Source of the DNA: an uncultured Actinomyces sp.
GTDB lineage: Bacteria; Actinomycetota; Actinomycetes; Actinomycetales; Actinomycetaceae
NCBI GenBank assembly: GCA_938040725.1
Contig: CALHZX010000050.1
Span: 1 to 32,222 of the forward strand
Length of the DNA stretch: 32,222 nt
Direction of reading: 5' to 3'
Shown here piece by piece: positions 16,593 through 25,293 of the stretch. The translations under genes and the position numbers were made by a program. The notes under the pieces are model-generated. The model was not told where the DNA came from. It did no database searches and worked only from the letters and a program-made list of their open reading frames with translations. How positions within the stretch are numbered: position 1 is the stretch's first letter; each line of letters opens with the position of its first letter.

Positions 16593-16784
16593 AAAAGAAT
16601 GCCTCTTTCTAACGAATTATTGACTGCACCCAATCCTGATAGACGCAGTCACTATCCATCATACGTGACCGTTAATTAAGCGGTCGGATTAGGAACTGGT
16701 AGGAGCTATGAACAGCGGAACTCGCTGGTGAGGCAACCCTCATATATATGGGCGTGAGGCGCGGAATGTGGCACGCTAGAAGGC
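16593..16784. promoter_or_regulatory. Divergent intergenic region between glgX and etfB
   Basis: This 192-bp AT-richer region must hold the promoters of both divergent genes. On the minus strand TATGAT (complement of 16658-16663) is a good -10 candidate for glgX. On the plus strand TATATAT (16743-16749) could serve etfB, but neither has a clear -35. TTAATTAA (16672-16679), rare in such a GC-rich genome, and a small CAGCG/CGCTG hairpin at about 16713-16727 are also present. No known operator is recognised. Confidence 0.4.
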
Positions 16785-17588
16785 ATGAGAATTGTCGTGT
16801 GTGTGAAGCATGTCCCCGACATGCAGTCCGAACGCCGTTTTGAGGGCGGCCGCCTAGTGCGCGGTGAGGACGATGTGCTCAACGAACTGGACGAGAACGC
16901 CATCGAGGCTGCCGTTCAGCTCAAGGAATCCGAAGAGGATGCGGGGCGTGAAGCCGAGGTTGTCGCGCTGACGATGGGTCCCGAGGACGCCGAGGACTCC
17001 CTCATGCGCGCCCTGCAGATGGGCGCCGACCGTGCCTACATCGTCTCCGACGAGTTCCTGGAGGGCTCCGACGTGATTACGACGGCCTCCGTCTTGGCGG
17101 TTGCGATCGCGAAGATCAGTGAAGAGTGCGGCCCGGTCGACCTGGTGGTCACCGGGATGGCCTCGCTGGATGCGATGACCTCCATGCTGCCCGGCGCGCT
17201 GGCCGCCAAGGCACACATGCCGCTGCTGGGCCTCGCCCGTTCCCTGAGCATCGAGGATGGTGCCGTGACGATTGAACGCGCCGTCGACGGCTACACCGAG
17301 ACCGTGCGCGCCGCGCTGCCCGCGGTCGTCTCCGTGACCGACCAGATCAACGAGCCGCGCTACCCGGCCTTTGCCGCTATGAAGGCCGCCCGCAAGAAGC
17401 CCCTGGACTATTGGGGCATCGACGACCTTGTGGAGGTTCCCGGAGGGGAGGGCCTCGTCATGCGCCGCGCGCTAACCGCCGTGACCCACGGCGAGGAGAA
17501 CACCCGCGACGGTTCGAGCACGATCATTCAGGACGCCGGCGAGGGCGGGCGCGCTCTGGCCGACTACATCCTTTCGGTGGTGAAGTGA
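16785..17588 (+). CDS. etfB: Electron transfer flavoprotein beta subunit
   Basis: EtfB pairs with EtfA to form an FAD/AMP-containing heterodimer that passes electrons from acyl-CoA and other dehydrogenases to the respiratory chain. The 267-residue length fits. The N terminus MRIVVCVKHVPD is typical of the FixA/EtfB family, followed by DELDENAIEAA-like sequence (NELDENAIEAA, about 33-43). VTGMASLDAMTSMLPG (about 124-139) forms part of the nucleotide-binding site. FAAMKAARKKPL (about 196-207) is the EtfB signature near the dimer interface. The ATG has GAAGG too close for a normal ribosome-binding site. It is one base from etfA, starting a four-gene unit. Confidence 0.95.
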   Translation: MRIVVCVKHVPDMQSERRFEGGRLVRGEDDVLNELDENAIEAAVQLKESEEDAGREAEVVALTMGPEDAEDSLMRALQMGADRAYIVSDEFLEGSDVITTASVLAVAIAKISEECGPVDLVVTGMASLDAMTSMLPGALAAKAHMPLLGLARSLSIEDGAVTIERAVDGYTETVRAALPAVVSVTDQINEPRYPAFAAMKAARKKPLDYWGIDDLVEVPGGEGLVMRRALTAVTHGEENTRDGSSTIIQDAGEGGRALADYILSVVK

Positions 17589-17589
17589 C

Positions 17590-18567
17590 ATGACGCAGCA
17601 GATGAGTTCTCCGATCCTCGTCCTGGCCGACCAGGCGGGCGATCACCTGACGCCCCTGGCCCGCCAGGCCGTGACGCTGGCTGCGTCCCTGACCAGCGCT
17701 GACGTCGTTGCCCTGTCCCTGGCCGCCATGCCCGACGTGGCAGCACTGTCTGAGCTGGGCGCGACCCAGCTGCTGCACGCCGACCTGGGTGACTCGGCGC
17801 GTTCCTCGGTCGTCGCTTCCGACGCGGTGATCTGCGCGCTGTCCACCGCCAGCTTCGGCCTCGTACTCCTGTGCTCGGACTACCGAGGCCGTGAGATCGC
17901 CGGTCGCGTCGGCGCGCTCACCGAGGCCGGCGTGGTCTCCGGCGCTTCGTCCGTTGGCTTCGACGGCGGCGTCCTCCAGATCGGCAAGACCGCTCTGGGC
18001 GGCTCTTGGTCGATGCGCATCGTCCTCGAGGGACAGACTCCGATCGTCGGCATCGCCTCCGGCGTCATCGACGAGGCCCCGGTGGTCTCTCCCGTCGCCC
18101 TGACCCCGCAGGCCCTGCCGGTCGAGCTCAGCCCCGAGGCTTCCTCGATCCAGGTTGTCTCCAGCGTGCCCGACGAGGAAGAAGGCGTGTCCCTGGCTGA
18201 CGCTTCCACCGTGGTGTGCGGTGGCCGCGGCGTGGACGGTGACTTCGAGCTGGTTCGCTCGCTCGCCGACGCGCTCGGCGGTGCCGTGGGCGCGACCCGC
18301 GTCGCCTGTGACGAGGGTTGGGCCCCCCGAGCCGAGCAGATTGGCCAGACCGGCCTGACGGTCACCCCGAACCTGTACATCGGCCTGGGCGTCTCCGGCG
18401 CGATTCACCACACGGTGGGTATGCAGTCCTCCGCTCACATCGTCGCCGTGTGCGACGATCCGGATGCGCCGATCTTCGAGATCGCAGACTTCGGTGTCGT
18501 CGGCGACGTGACCGAGGTTGTGCCCGCGGCCCTGGCCGCCATCGAGGAGGCGCGCTCCCAGGCGTGA
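17590..18567 (+). CDS. etfA: Electron transfer flavoprotein alpha subunit
   Basis: EtfA carries the FAD. The 325-residue protein shows the C-terminal FAD-binding domain: CGGRGVDGDFELVRSLADALG (begins about residue 211) leads into the region with EQIGQTGLTVTPNLYIGLG, SGAIHHTVGMQ and ADFGVVGD, which is the classical EtfA/FixB signature. The N-terminal domain (1-190) is the Rossmann-like lobe that contacts EtfB. It begins one base after the etfB stop and overlaps the next gene (GTGA), so EtfB, EtfA and the cysteine desulfurase are translated from one message. No fixC/fixX or etf-QO partner is visible in this window. Confidence 0.95.
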   Translation: MTQQMSSPILVLADQAGDHLTPLARQAVTLAASLTSADVVALSLAAMPDVAALSELGATQLLHADLGDSARSSVVASDAVICALSTASFGLVLLCSDYRGREIAGRVGALTEAGVVSGASSVGFDGGVLQIGKTALGGSWSMRIVLEGQTPIVGIASGVIDEAPVVSPVALTPQALPVELSPEASSIQVVSSVPDEEEGVSLADASTVVCGGRGVDGDFELVRSLADALGGAVGATRVACDEGWAPRAEQIGQTGLTVTPNLYIGLGVSGAIHHTVGMQSSAHIVAVCDDPDAPIFEIADFGVVGDVTEVVPAALAAIEEARSQA

Positions 18568-19769
18568 GCGTCTATCTCGACCACGCGGCCACGACGCCGC
18601 TGCGCGAGTGCGCCCTTGAGGCGTGGATGCGCGCCCAGCGTGACCTGGCTGCCACCCCTGGCAATCCCGCCGCCCTCCACTTCGGAGGGCGGCGGGCCCG
18701 TCGCATGCTTGACGACGCCCGCGAACAGGTTGCGCTTGCTCTTGGCGCCGATATCCACGAGGTGATCTTCACCTCCGGTGCTACTGAGTCCGACGCTCTC
18801 GGCGTGATGGCTGCGGCCCGCGGCGTGCGTGGACGCGATGGTGGTCGCAGTCTCATCGTCGTTTCGGGCCTTGAGCATGACGCGGTCGCCCACCAGCGCG
18901 AGGTCGTGTCGCGTGAGGGCTTCTCCTGGGAGGTTTTGCCCGTGGATGCGGGCGGCGTGTCCATCCTGCCCGGTCTTTCCGGTGATGACGCACCCGCCCC
19001 GTGGGATGCTCGCCTCGCGCTTGGGTCCATGACCCTCGTGTCCTCCGAGATCGGCACGATCCAGCCGGTCGCCGACTTCGCTGCGCTCGTGCACGCCAGC
19101 GGCGGTCTCGCACATAGCGATGCAGCCCAGGCGATCCCGACCCTGGACGTGTCCTTCTTAGAGCTTGGTCTCGACCTCATGAGCGTCGGCGGGCACAAGG
19201 TCGGCGCGCCAGTCGGCACCGGTGTTCTCCTCGCCCGACGCGGCATTCCCATGGTGACTGATCGCCCCGGCGGCGGACACGAGCGCTCGATCCGATCGGG
19301 CACACCCGACGTCGCGGGTGCGTGCGCACTCGCCGCCGCCCTCACCGACGTCGTCTCTGAGCGCGCCGCCTTCGCGAGCCGCGCTGCGCGCCTGCGCGCC
19401 CACCTGCTGTCCCATCTGCCGGACGGCGTGAGCGCGACGGTGGGGGAGTCGGCCTCGTCGAGCGCGATCATTCACCTCTCCCTACCCACCGCCCGCCCGG
19501 AGGCCGTCCTCATGGCCTTCGATATGGCTGGCATCGCCGTGTCCGCCGGGTCCGCCTGCCACGCGGGGGTGACGCGCCCCTCCGACATCGTCATGGCGAT
19601 GGGACGCAACGAAGAGCAGGCCCTCGGCGTCCTGCGCGTCTCGCTCGGCCATGAGACGACGCGCGACGACATTGACGCCTTCCTGGCCGCCCTGCCGATG
19701 GCGATTCGCGCGGGTGCCGCCCTGGACGGCGTCGCCCACGTGCGTAACGACCGAAACGAGGAGCGCTAG
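18564..19769 (+). CDS. Cysteine desulfurase (NifS/IscS family)
   Basis: This PLP enzyme takes sulfur from cysteine as a persulfide for Fe-S clusters or tRNA thiolation. The 401-residue protein begins MSVYLDHAATTPL, typical of the family. It has H105 (GLEHDAV) that stacks on PLP, HSDAAQ around 185-189, the PLP-binding K212 in SVGGHKVGAP, and the active-site C332 in AGSACHAGVTRPSD. The open frame extends far upstream into etfA, but GTG 18564, overlapping the etfA stop, gives the conserved N terminus. It is directly followed by mnmA, the classical tRNA sulfur acceptor, which suggests that its main role is 2-thiouridine formation; a general Fe-S role cannot be excluded. Confidence 0.94.
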   Translation: MSVYLDHAATTPLRECALEAWMRAQRDLAATPGNPAALHFGGRRARRMLDDAREQVALALGADIHEVIFTSGATESDALGVMAAARGVRGRDGGRSLIVVSGLEHDAVAHQREVVSREGFSWEVLPVDAGGVSILPGLSGDDAPAPWDARLALGSMTLVSSEIGTIQPVADFAALVHASGGLAHSDAAQAIPTLDVSFLELGLDLMSVGGHKVGAPVGTGVLLARRGIPMVTDRPGGGHERSIRSGTPDVAGACALAAALTDVVSERAAFASRAARLRAHLLSHLPDGVSATVGESASSSAIIHLSLPTARPEAVLMAFDMAGIAVSAGSACHAGVTRPSDIVMAMGRNEEQALGVLRVSLGHETTRDDIDAFLAALPMAIRAGAALDGVAHVRNDRNEER

Positions 19770-20861
19770 ATGCGAGTTCTGGCAGCACTGTCCGGTGGCG
19801 TGGACTCCGCCGTCGCCGCCGCGAAGGCCGTCGAGGCCGGGAATGATGTCGTCGGCGTCCACATGGCGCTGTCTTCTCAGCCCCAGGAGTGCCGCATCGG
19901 CTCGCGCGGATGCTGCTCGATCGAGGATGCAGGCGACGCGGCGCGCGCCGCTGAAATCATCGGAATCCCCTTCTATGTGTGGGATCTCGCGAGCGAATTC
20001 GAGCAGACCGTCATCACCGACTTCGTCGCCCAATACAAGGCAGGTCGCACCCCCAATCCGTGCGTGCGCTGCAACGAGTTCGTGAAGTTCCGAGAGCTGG
20101 CCAACCGCGCACGCGCACTCGGCTTCGACGCGGTGTGCACCGGCCACTACGCGGCCATCAAGGACGGGGTGGTCGGGCCCGAGCTGCACCGCGGAGCTGA
20201 CAGTCTGAAGGATCAGTCCTACGTCCTGGCCGTCATGGGCCCCGAGGAACTGACCCGGGTGGTCCTCCCGCTCGGTGATGCCCCCAATAAGGCGTGGGTA
20301 CGCTCCGAGGCTGAACGCCTGGGCCTGGGCGTGTCCAACAAACCCGACTCCTACGACATCTGCTTCATTCCCGACGGTGACACGCAGGGCTTCCTGCGCG
20401 CTCACCTGGGTGCCTCCGAGGGTGAGATCGTCACCCCCGACGGCGAGGTGCTCGGCCGCCACGAGGGCTACTGGAACTACACGGTCGGCCAGCGCAAGGG
20501 CCTTGGCATCGGCGCGCCCGCACCAGACGGGCGGCCGCGCTACGTTCTCGAGACGAGGCCGGAGACCAACCAGGTCGTCGTTGGGGCGTCCGAGCTCCTG
20601 TCTATCTCGCGCATCACGGCCACGGACGCCGTCTGGCTCGCCTCCGATGACGACGGCTCCGACGCGACCGACCTTTTCGTGCAGCTGCGCGCGCACGGAA
20701 CGCCCGTGCCCGTTGCGTCGCTCACTCGCGACGGTGACGCCGGAACCATCAGCGTTGTTCTTGCGGACAGCGCGCGCGGCGTCGCCCGCGGCCAGTCGAT
20801 GGTTGTCTATCGGGGCAGTCGAGTCCTGGGCGAAGGGACAATCGACGCAACCGGGCGCTGA
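19770..20861 (+). CDS. mnmA: tRNA-specific 2-thiouridylase MnmA
   Basis: MnmA adds sulfur to U34 of tRNA-Lys, -Glu and -Gln. The 363-residue protein has the PP-loop LSGGVDSAV (7-15) that adenylates the tRNA, the nucleophilic C101 in NPCVRCNEFVKF, and the second catalytic Cys C198 in DSYDICFIPDG, corresponding to C102 and C199 of E. coli MnmA. TVGQRKGLGIG marks the central domain, and a C-terminal beta-barrel follows. ATG 19770 follows the desulfurase stop with no gap, so the sulfur donor and acceptor are coupled. The gene ends 81 bp before tRNA-Leu. Confidence 0.97.
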   Translation: MRVLAALSGGVDSAVAAAKAVEAGNDVVGVHMALSSQPQECRIGSRGCCSIEDAGDAARAAEIIGIPFYVWDLASEFEQTVITDFVAQYKAGRTPNPCVRCNEFVKFRELANRARALGFDAVCTGHYAAIKDGVVGPELHRGADSLKDQSYVLAVMGPEELTRVVLPLGDAPNKAWVRSEAERLGLGVSNKPDSYDICFIPDGDTQGFLRAHLGASEGEIVTPDGEVLGRHEGYWNYTVGQRKGLGIGAPAPDGRPRYVLETRPETNQVVVGASELLSISRITATDAVWLASDDDGSDATDLFVQLRAHGTPVPVASLTRDGDAGTISVVLADSARGVARGQSMVVYRGSRVLGEGTIDATGR

Positions 20862-20929
20862 GTGTCCCGGGCGTGCGCGGCGGCGAGAGACGTGGGCGAA
20901 GGCATGCGGACGGCCTCGCCCGCATCCGT

Positions 20930-20935
20930 TACACT
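20930..20935 (+). promoter_or_regulatory. Candidate -10 element for tRNA-Leu
   Basis: TACACT ends seven bases before the first base of the mature tRNA-Leu, so transcription could start at or within a base of the mature 5' end. No convincing -35 is seen. Confidence 0.4.
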
Positions 20936-20942
20936 GGGATGC

Positions 20943-21025
<83 letters not shown>

Positions 21026-21078
21026 CGATGGCTCATGCCCGGTCGCATCGGGGGAGTGGCCCTCGATAGACTGAGGTC

Positions 21079-21552
21079 ATGAGCGTTTTGGACATTGGCC
21101 AGCAGGCCCCCGACTTTACCGCTGAGACCACCCAGGGGACCCTGTCCCTCTCCGATCTCCTCGCAGCCTCCTCGCGTGGCCTTGTCGTCTACTTCTACCC
21201 GAAGGCCTCCACGCCCGGCTGCACGAAGGAAGCGTGCGACTTCCGCGATTCGCTGGCGTCACTCCAGGGAGCCGGTTACTCGGTGATCGGTGTGTCCGCC
21301 GACTCGATGGCCGCCCTCGAGCGCTTCACCGAGAAGCAGTCCCTCACCTTCCCGCTGGCCTCGGACCCGGACCATCAGATTCTCGAGGCGTACGGCGCGT
21401 GGGGTGAAAAGAAGAACTACGGCCGCACCTACGTGGGCATTATTCGCTCGACCGTGGTCGTGAACCCCGACGGTACGGTGGCTCTGGCCCAGTACAACGT
21501 GAAGGCGACAGGACACGTGGCTCGGCTGCGTAAGGCCCTCGGTATCGACTGA
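21079..21552 (+). CDS. bcp: Thioredoxin-dependent thiol peroxidase (BCP family peroxiredoxin)
   Basis: BCP reduces hydrogen peroxide and organic hydroperoxides using thioredoxin. The 157-residue protein has the peroxidatic Cys C48 in ASTPGCTKEACDFRD and the resolving Cys C53 five residues later, which is the typical intramolecular BCP arrangement. FYPKASTPGC and the conserved Arg in GIIRSTVVV support the family. A -10-like TAGACT ends six bases before the ATG. GAGG lies within those six bases, so either a leaderless or a short-leader start is possible. It is a single gene after tRNA-Leu; the next gene has its own promoter. Confidence 0.95.
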   Translation: MSVLDIGQQAPDFTAETTQGTLSLSDLLAASSRGLVVYFYPKASTPGCTKEACDFRDSLASLQGAGYSVIGVSADSMAALERFTEKQSLTFPLASDPDHQILEAYGAWGEKKNYGRTYVGIIRSTVVVNPDGTVALAQYNVKATGHVARLRKALGID

Positions 21553-21556
21553 TCGG

Positions 21557-21585
21557 TTGCTTTTGGAGCAACTAGTACATATGAT
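21557..21585 (+). promoter_or_regulatory. Promoter for the 21624 membrane-protein gene
   Basis: TTGCTT (21557-21562) and TATGAT (21580-21585) are separated by 17 bases, a good sigma-70-type match. An inverted repeat GTTGCT/AGCAAC (21556-21561 and 21567-21572) overlaps the -35 element and could be a terminator remnant of bcp or an operator. Confidence 0.55.
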
Positions 21586-21623
21586 TGTCAAGAAACTGAC
21601 AGCTAGTTACTCATGGAGGACTT

Positions 21624-22625
21624 ATGGCGGCTACGACGCCTGACGCGTATCGAATCGGTGCGGGACAGGTGGCGCAGGACTATCCGGCCGATGCTGCCCC
21701 TGTGCGTCTGCGCAAGCAGCCGAGCCTGCCCACGATAGCCCGCGTGCCCGAGTCGTCCCCCGTCGAACAGGTTGTGACCGCCGAGGTTGCAGTGGTCCGG
21801 CGGAAGAGTGCTGTGACGCCCGGTGTTCCGAAGGGCTCTCGCCCGTCGAAGGATGCGGCAACGGTGGCTCGGCAGAGCGCTGCTGCCCGTGAAGGTGTCC
21901 CAGAGCAGGGTAGGCACGTCGTCGAGTCGCCTGCTCTTGCGCGTGAATATGCTCAGAAGGATGAAGTTGGCGTGAGCTTTGAGTCCGACCAGCATCCCGG
22001 TGTCGCCGTTCATCGCGATTGGCATCGAACGACCATGCGGGTCGTCGGCCACTCCGATGAGGCACGCGGCGGACAGCAGGGGATTCCTTCTGGGGCTGAG
22101 GGGGTGCCCGTGCGCGAGGATGTGCACTCTTCCTCTGTGGGAGGCGCGTCGCGGCGCGAGGCTGAAGCTCGTAGCTCCGGTCACATCGAATCGCGGCTGG
22201 ATCGTCGCGAACGCCCAGCGCGTCGTGGTGGCCGACACCGTGGCCTGGTCATGTTCCTCCTTGGCTTCCTCTCGGCTCTCCTCCTCGTCGCGGCTGTTGT
22301 TGCAGGCCTCTACATGACGCGCTCGTCCGTTTCTGGCAGCCTCTCGGGAGCCGTCGATTCTTGTCATGCAGGAGGCATCTATGCCCGGCTTGCCAGCGAT
22401 CAGACCTCGCTCACCCTTGAAGGGTTCAATGACAGTGGCAGTGGTTTGACGACGCCGATTTTCCAGTGCGTTCTGCGCAAGCTTGACACTCCGTCGTCGG
22501 TGCGCGAACGCATGTATGCGACCCGCGCAATTGATGGCACCCAGTCGGAGGAGTGGGGGTCCTACAAGGCCACGTGGACGTATGAACCGGACCAGGGGCT
22601 GACCGTCATCATTAGCGCCCGCTGA
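21624..22625 (+). CDS. Single-TM envelope protein with long disordered N terminus, unknown function
   Basis: I do not recognise this 333-residue protein. Residues 1-207 are hydrophilic, rich in Arg, Ser, Glu, Pro and Gly, and probably disordered. A very basic stretch (RRERPARRGGRHRG) directly precedes the single membrane segment (about 208-230). A short external domain of about 100 residues with two cysteines (C247, C282) follows and could form a disulfide. By the positive-inside rule the N terminus is cytoplasmic. GGAGGA precedes ATG 21624. It has its own promoter and stands between bcp and an ABC exporter. Topology is similar to small cell-division or cell-wall regulators, but that is speculation. 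Confidence 0.8.
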   Translation: MAATTPDAYRIGAGQVAQDYPADAAPVRLRKQPSLPTIARVPESSPVEQVVTAEVAVVRRKSAVTPGVPKGSRPSKDAATVARQSAAAREGVPEQGRHVVESPALAREYAQKDEVGVSFESDQHPGVAVHRDWHRTTMRVVGHSDEARGGQQGIPSGAEGVPVREDVHSSSVGGASRREAEARSSGHIESRLDRRERPARRGGRHRGLVMFLLGFLSALLLVAAVVAGLYMTRSSVSGSLSGAVDSCHAGGIYARLASDQTSLTLEGFNDSGSGLTTPIFQCVLRKLDTPSSVRERMYATRAIDGTQSEEWGSYKATWTYEPDQGLTVIISAR

Positions 22626-22730
22626 CTTTTTCTGCCGGTTGTGACGCCTGCTTCTTGGGACAAGCTCCTGAGCGTTGGCTTGTATCTCTTGTAAAATGGG
22701 GAGGTATTTCAATGCCTGAAGGAGAATCTC

Positions 22731-23534
22731 GTGTCCGATTCGCAGCCCGCCGCATCCGCGGTACCCACCACCCCCGTCGGGGATGATGTTGCACTGGCCA
22801 TCCGAGGCCTCGTCAAGATTTATGGCAACCTCATTGCCGTCGCGGACCTGTCCCTCGACATCCCCACCGGATCCTTCTACGGGATCGTCGGGCCGAACGG
22901 CGCCGGGAAGACGACGACGCTGACCATGGCCACCGGCCTGCTCACCCCCGACCGTGGCACCGCCTTTGTGCACGGCGTCGACGTGTGGGCGCGAACCCAA
23001 GAGGCACGCGGCCTGCTCGGCGTCATGCCCGACGGCATGCGGCTGCTTGACCGCCTCTCCGGCCCGGACTTCCTCGTCCATGTCGGTATGCTGCACGGAC
23101 TGGACACGTCCACCGCCCGCGAGCGCGCTCACGAGCTCCTGGCGGCCCTCGACCTGGCAGAGGCCGGGAAGAAACTGATCAGCGATTACTCGGCGGGCAT
23201 GACGAAGAAGATCGCCCTGGCTGCCGCGCTGATTCACTCACCGCGCGTCCTGGTCCTCGATGAGCCGTTCGAGGCTGTGGACCCCGTCTCTGCCGCCAAC
23301 ATCCGCCAGATTCTCACCGACTACACCAAGCGTGGGGGAACGGTCATCCTGTCCTCGCACGTGATGGCCACCGTCCAGCAACTGTGCACGCACGTGGCCA
23401 TCATCGACAAGGGGCGTGTGCTCGTCGCCGGAACCACTGACGAGGTCGCCCAGGGCGGTGACCTGGGGGAGCGTTTCACCGCTCTGGTCGGCGGCGTCCA
23501 CTCCGAGGAAGGCCTGTCGTGGTTGGGCAACTGA
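22731..23534 (+). CDS. ABC transporter ATP-binding protein
   Basis: The 267-residue ATPase has Walker A GPNGAGKT (54-61), signature YSAGM (154-158) in place of LSGGQ, Walker B VLVLDEP (174-180) with catalytic E179, and switch H211 (SSHVM). The usual Q-loop glutamine region reads GVMPDG, lacking Gln. This combination (YSxGM signature, N-terminal extension of 20 residues) is typical of ABC-2 type exporter ATPases. The start is GTG with GAAGGAGAA upstream. The 3' end overlaps the permease gene by 16 bases, so the two form one transporter. The substrate is unknown; drug, lipid or peptide export are all possible. Confidence 0.93.
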   Translation: MSDSQPAASAVPTTPVGDDVALAIRGLVKIYGNLIAVADLSLDIPTGSFYGIVGPNGAGKTTTLTMATGLLTPDRGTAFVHGVDVWARTQEARGLLGVMPDGMRLLDRLSGPDFLVHVGMLHGLDTSTARERAHELLAALDLAEAGKKLISDYSAGMTKKIALAAALIHSPRVLVLDEPFEAVDPVSAANIRQILTDYTKRGGTVILSSHVMATVQQLCTHVAIIDKGRVLVAGTTDEVAQGGDLGERFTALVGGVHSEEGLSWLGN

Positions 23535-25213
23535 TTCGCCTCAAGCTCCGCATCATCTGGAATACTGTCCGCAAGCAGACGGTCGTCCTCGTTCTCGCAG
23601 TCCTCGGCGTCCTGTATTTCGGCGCAATCTATGCTTCCGCGCTCGTGGGCACTGCTTTCCTCGCGCGCTCCGACGAGTCCTACTTGGCCACGCCGATGAT
23701 GCCGATCGTCGGGCCCTTTATCTTCTTGCTCTGGCTGGTCCTGCCGATCATCTTCGCTTCGATGGACAACTCTCTCGATCCCGTGCGTCTGTCGCCCTAC
23801 GTGGGGCCCAGCAAGCGCCTCGGGGCGGGGCTAGCGGCAGCGACGCTGGTCGGCCCCGGCGGTCTTCTGTCTGCGATGGTTCTCTTCCTGCCCGTCTGGT
23901 TCGCGCTGTGGCGCGCCCAGTGGATTGAGGCGCTCGGCTGGTTTGCTGCCGGTGTCGTGACGCTGCCTATGGCGGTGCTGTGGGCGCGCGCGGTCGGAAC
24001 CTGGTTTGCGGTGCGCCTCGACACCTCGGGAAAGAAAGACGCTGTGACCGTCCTGGGTGCCGTCGTCTTCATGATGGTGCTGACCCCCATGGGCTACTGG
24101 ATGTCTGTGCTGAGTCAGAACTTCTCCGTCGAGGTGTTCCAGGCGGGATTGAACGTCGCGCTCTGGACACCCTTCGGTGCTCCCTTCGGGGTCGTTGCAT
24201 CGTTGCTCGAGGGTGCGTGGGTGGCCGCGGCGATCCGCGTCCTCATTACGGTCGTGACCGCGCTCGTCGGCTGGCGTGCCTGGCTGGCGGTCCTACGCCC
24301 CGTCATGAGTGGCTACGCCGGTGAGATCAGCGCCGACGCGCAGAGGGCCATTGACGAGGGGCGCCACCTCATCGACGAGTCCCTCGAAGAGGAAGCGCGG
24401 GGGCGACGTTCCGCGCAGTCGCGAGCCGCCGGCCTACGCAGCGTCGACCTGTTCACGCGGCTGGGCCTCGGCGTGCGCAGCGCCTCCCTGGCTGCGCGCA
24501 CGCTGCGCTACTGGATCGTCGATACGCGCCTGAACATGAACATGGTGCTTGCGCTGCTGTTCCCGGTCGTTGCGATCTTTATGGGGCGCATGGCGGCCGA
24601 GGGGCAGTCGTTCGCTTTCTCGGCGGGTATCTTCCTCTACCTGGTGCCCATCACCACGGGCCTGACCACCGGCGCGCTCATGCAATACGACTCGACGGGC
24701 GCCTGGATCGTGGTGTCGTCGGGTATGAGCGGTCGCGAGGAACGTCGGGGGCGCCTCGTGGGGTCGCTCATCGTGTTCGTGCCCCAGGTCATCGGCTACC
24801 TCATTCATGATGCTGTGACGGGCGCGAGCGCCTCCGATTTCGTGTTCCACCAGGTGATGGGCGTTGTGCTCTTCGCTGGGGCGGCCGCTACAACCCTCAT
24901 CGTGAATGCGCGCTGGGTCTACCCGGTGCAGCCGCCGGGCACGTCGCCGCTGGCAACGAAGGGGACAGGCTCCTTCCTGATGACGATGCTGCTGCAGCTC
25001 GTTGGTTTTGCGGGTACTGCGGTCCTGCAGATTCCGTCCTACGTGCTGCTCGCGCTAGCGTCCTTCGGCTTTGTCCCGGACTGGGTCGCCTACGTCGTTG
25101 GCATCGCCTGGTCGCTCCTCGTCCTTGAGGCTGCCGTGCGCATTGGTGGGCGCGTATGGGACCGGTATGCGGTCGCCGCTCTGACGTCGATTCGCAGCTG
25201 GCCGGGACACTGA
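23519..25213 (+). CDS. ABC-2 type transporter permease
   Basis: The 564-residue protein is an integral membrane protein with about 10-12 predicted hydrophobic segments. A first segment lies near 20-45, a cluster between 60 and 260, a soluble charged loop (about 270-310, with the DEGRHLIDESLEEEARGRR region), and a second set from about 340 to the end. This two-half architecture suggests a permease large enough to act as a pseudo-dimer. The GTG start lies inside the end of the ATPase gene. A strong terminator follows 17 bp after the stop. The family is recognised only as a generic actinobacterial exporter permease; no substrate can be named. Confidence 0.85.
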   Translation: MVGQLIRLKLRIIWNTVRKQTVVLVLAVLGVLYFGAIYASALVGTAFLARSDESYLATPMMPIVGPFIFLLWLVLPIIFASMDNSLDPVRLSPYVGPSKRLGAGLAAATLVGPGGLLSAMVLFLPVWFALWRAQWIEALGWFAAGVVTLPMAVLWARAVGTWFAVRLDTSGKKDAVTVLGAVVFMMVLTPMGYWMSVLSQNFSVEVFQAGLNVALWTPFGAPFGVVASLLEGAWVAAAIRVLITVVTALVGWRAWLAVLRPVMSGYAGEISADAQRAIDEGRHLIDESLEEEARGRRSAQSRAAGLRSVDLFTRLGLGVRSASLAARTLRYWIVDTRLNMNMVLALLFPVVAIFMGRMAAEGQSFAFSAGIFLYLVPITTGLTTGALMQYDSTGAWIVVSSGMSGREERRGRLVGSLIVFVPQVIGYLIHDAVTGASASDFVFHQVMGVVLFAGAAATTLIVNARWVYPVQPPGTSPLATKGTGSFLMTMLLQLVGFAGTAVLQIPSYVLLALASFGFVPDWVAYVVGIAWSLLVLEAAVRIGGRVWDRYAVAALTSIRSWPGH

Positions 25214-25230
25214 TTTCCTTCTTCGTGGTC

Positions 25231-25277
25231 ACGAGGCTGGGGTTGCCCACTGGAGTGCCCCGGCCTCGTCCCTTTTT
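25231..25277 (+). terminator. Rho-independent terminator of the ABC exporter operon
   Basis: ACGAGGCTGGGG (25231-25242) pairs with CCCCGGCCTCGT (25258-25269), with one T-G wobble and a 15-base loop. CCC and a TTTTT tract (25273-25277) follow. It lies 17 bp after the permease stop. Confidence 0.9.
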
Positions 25278-25293
25278 GCCCGAGATGTTGCTG

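Noticed and set aside
18318..18563. N-terminal extension of the cysteine desulfurase by 82 residues
   Set aside because: The extension lies wholly inside etfA in another frame and is Arg/Pro-rich, while conserved sequence begins at GTG 18564, which overlaps the etfA stop.
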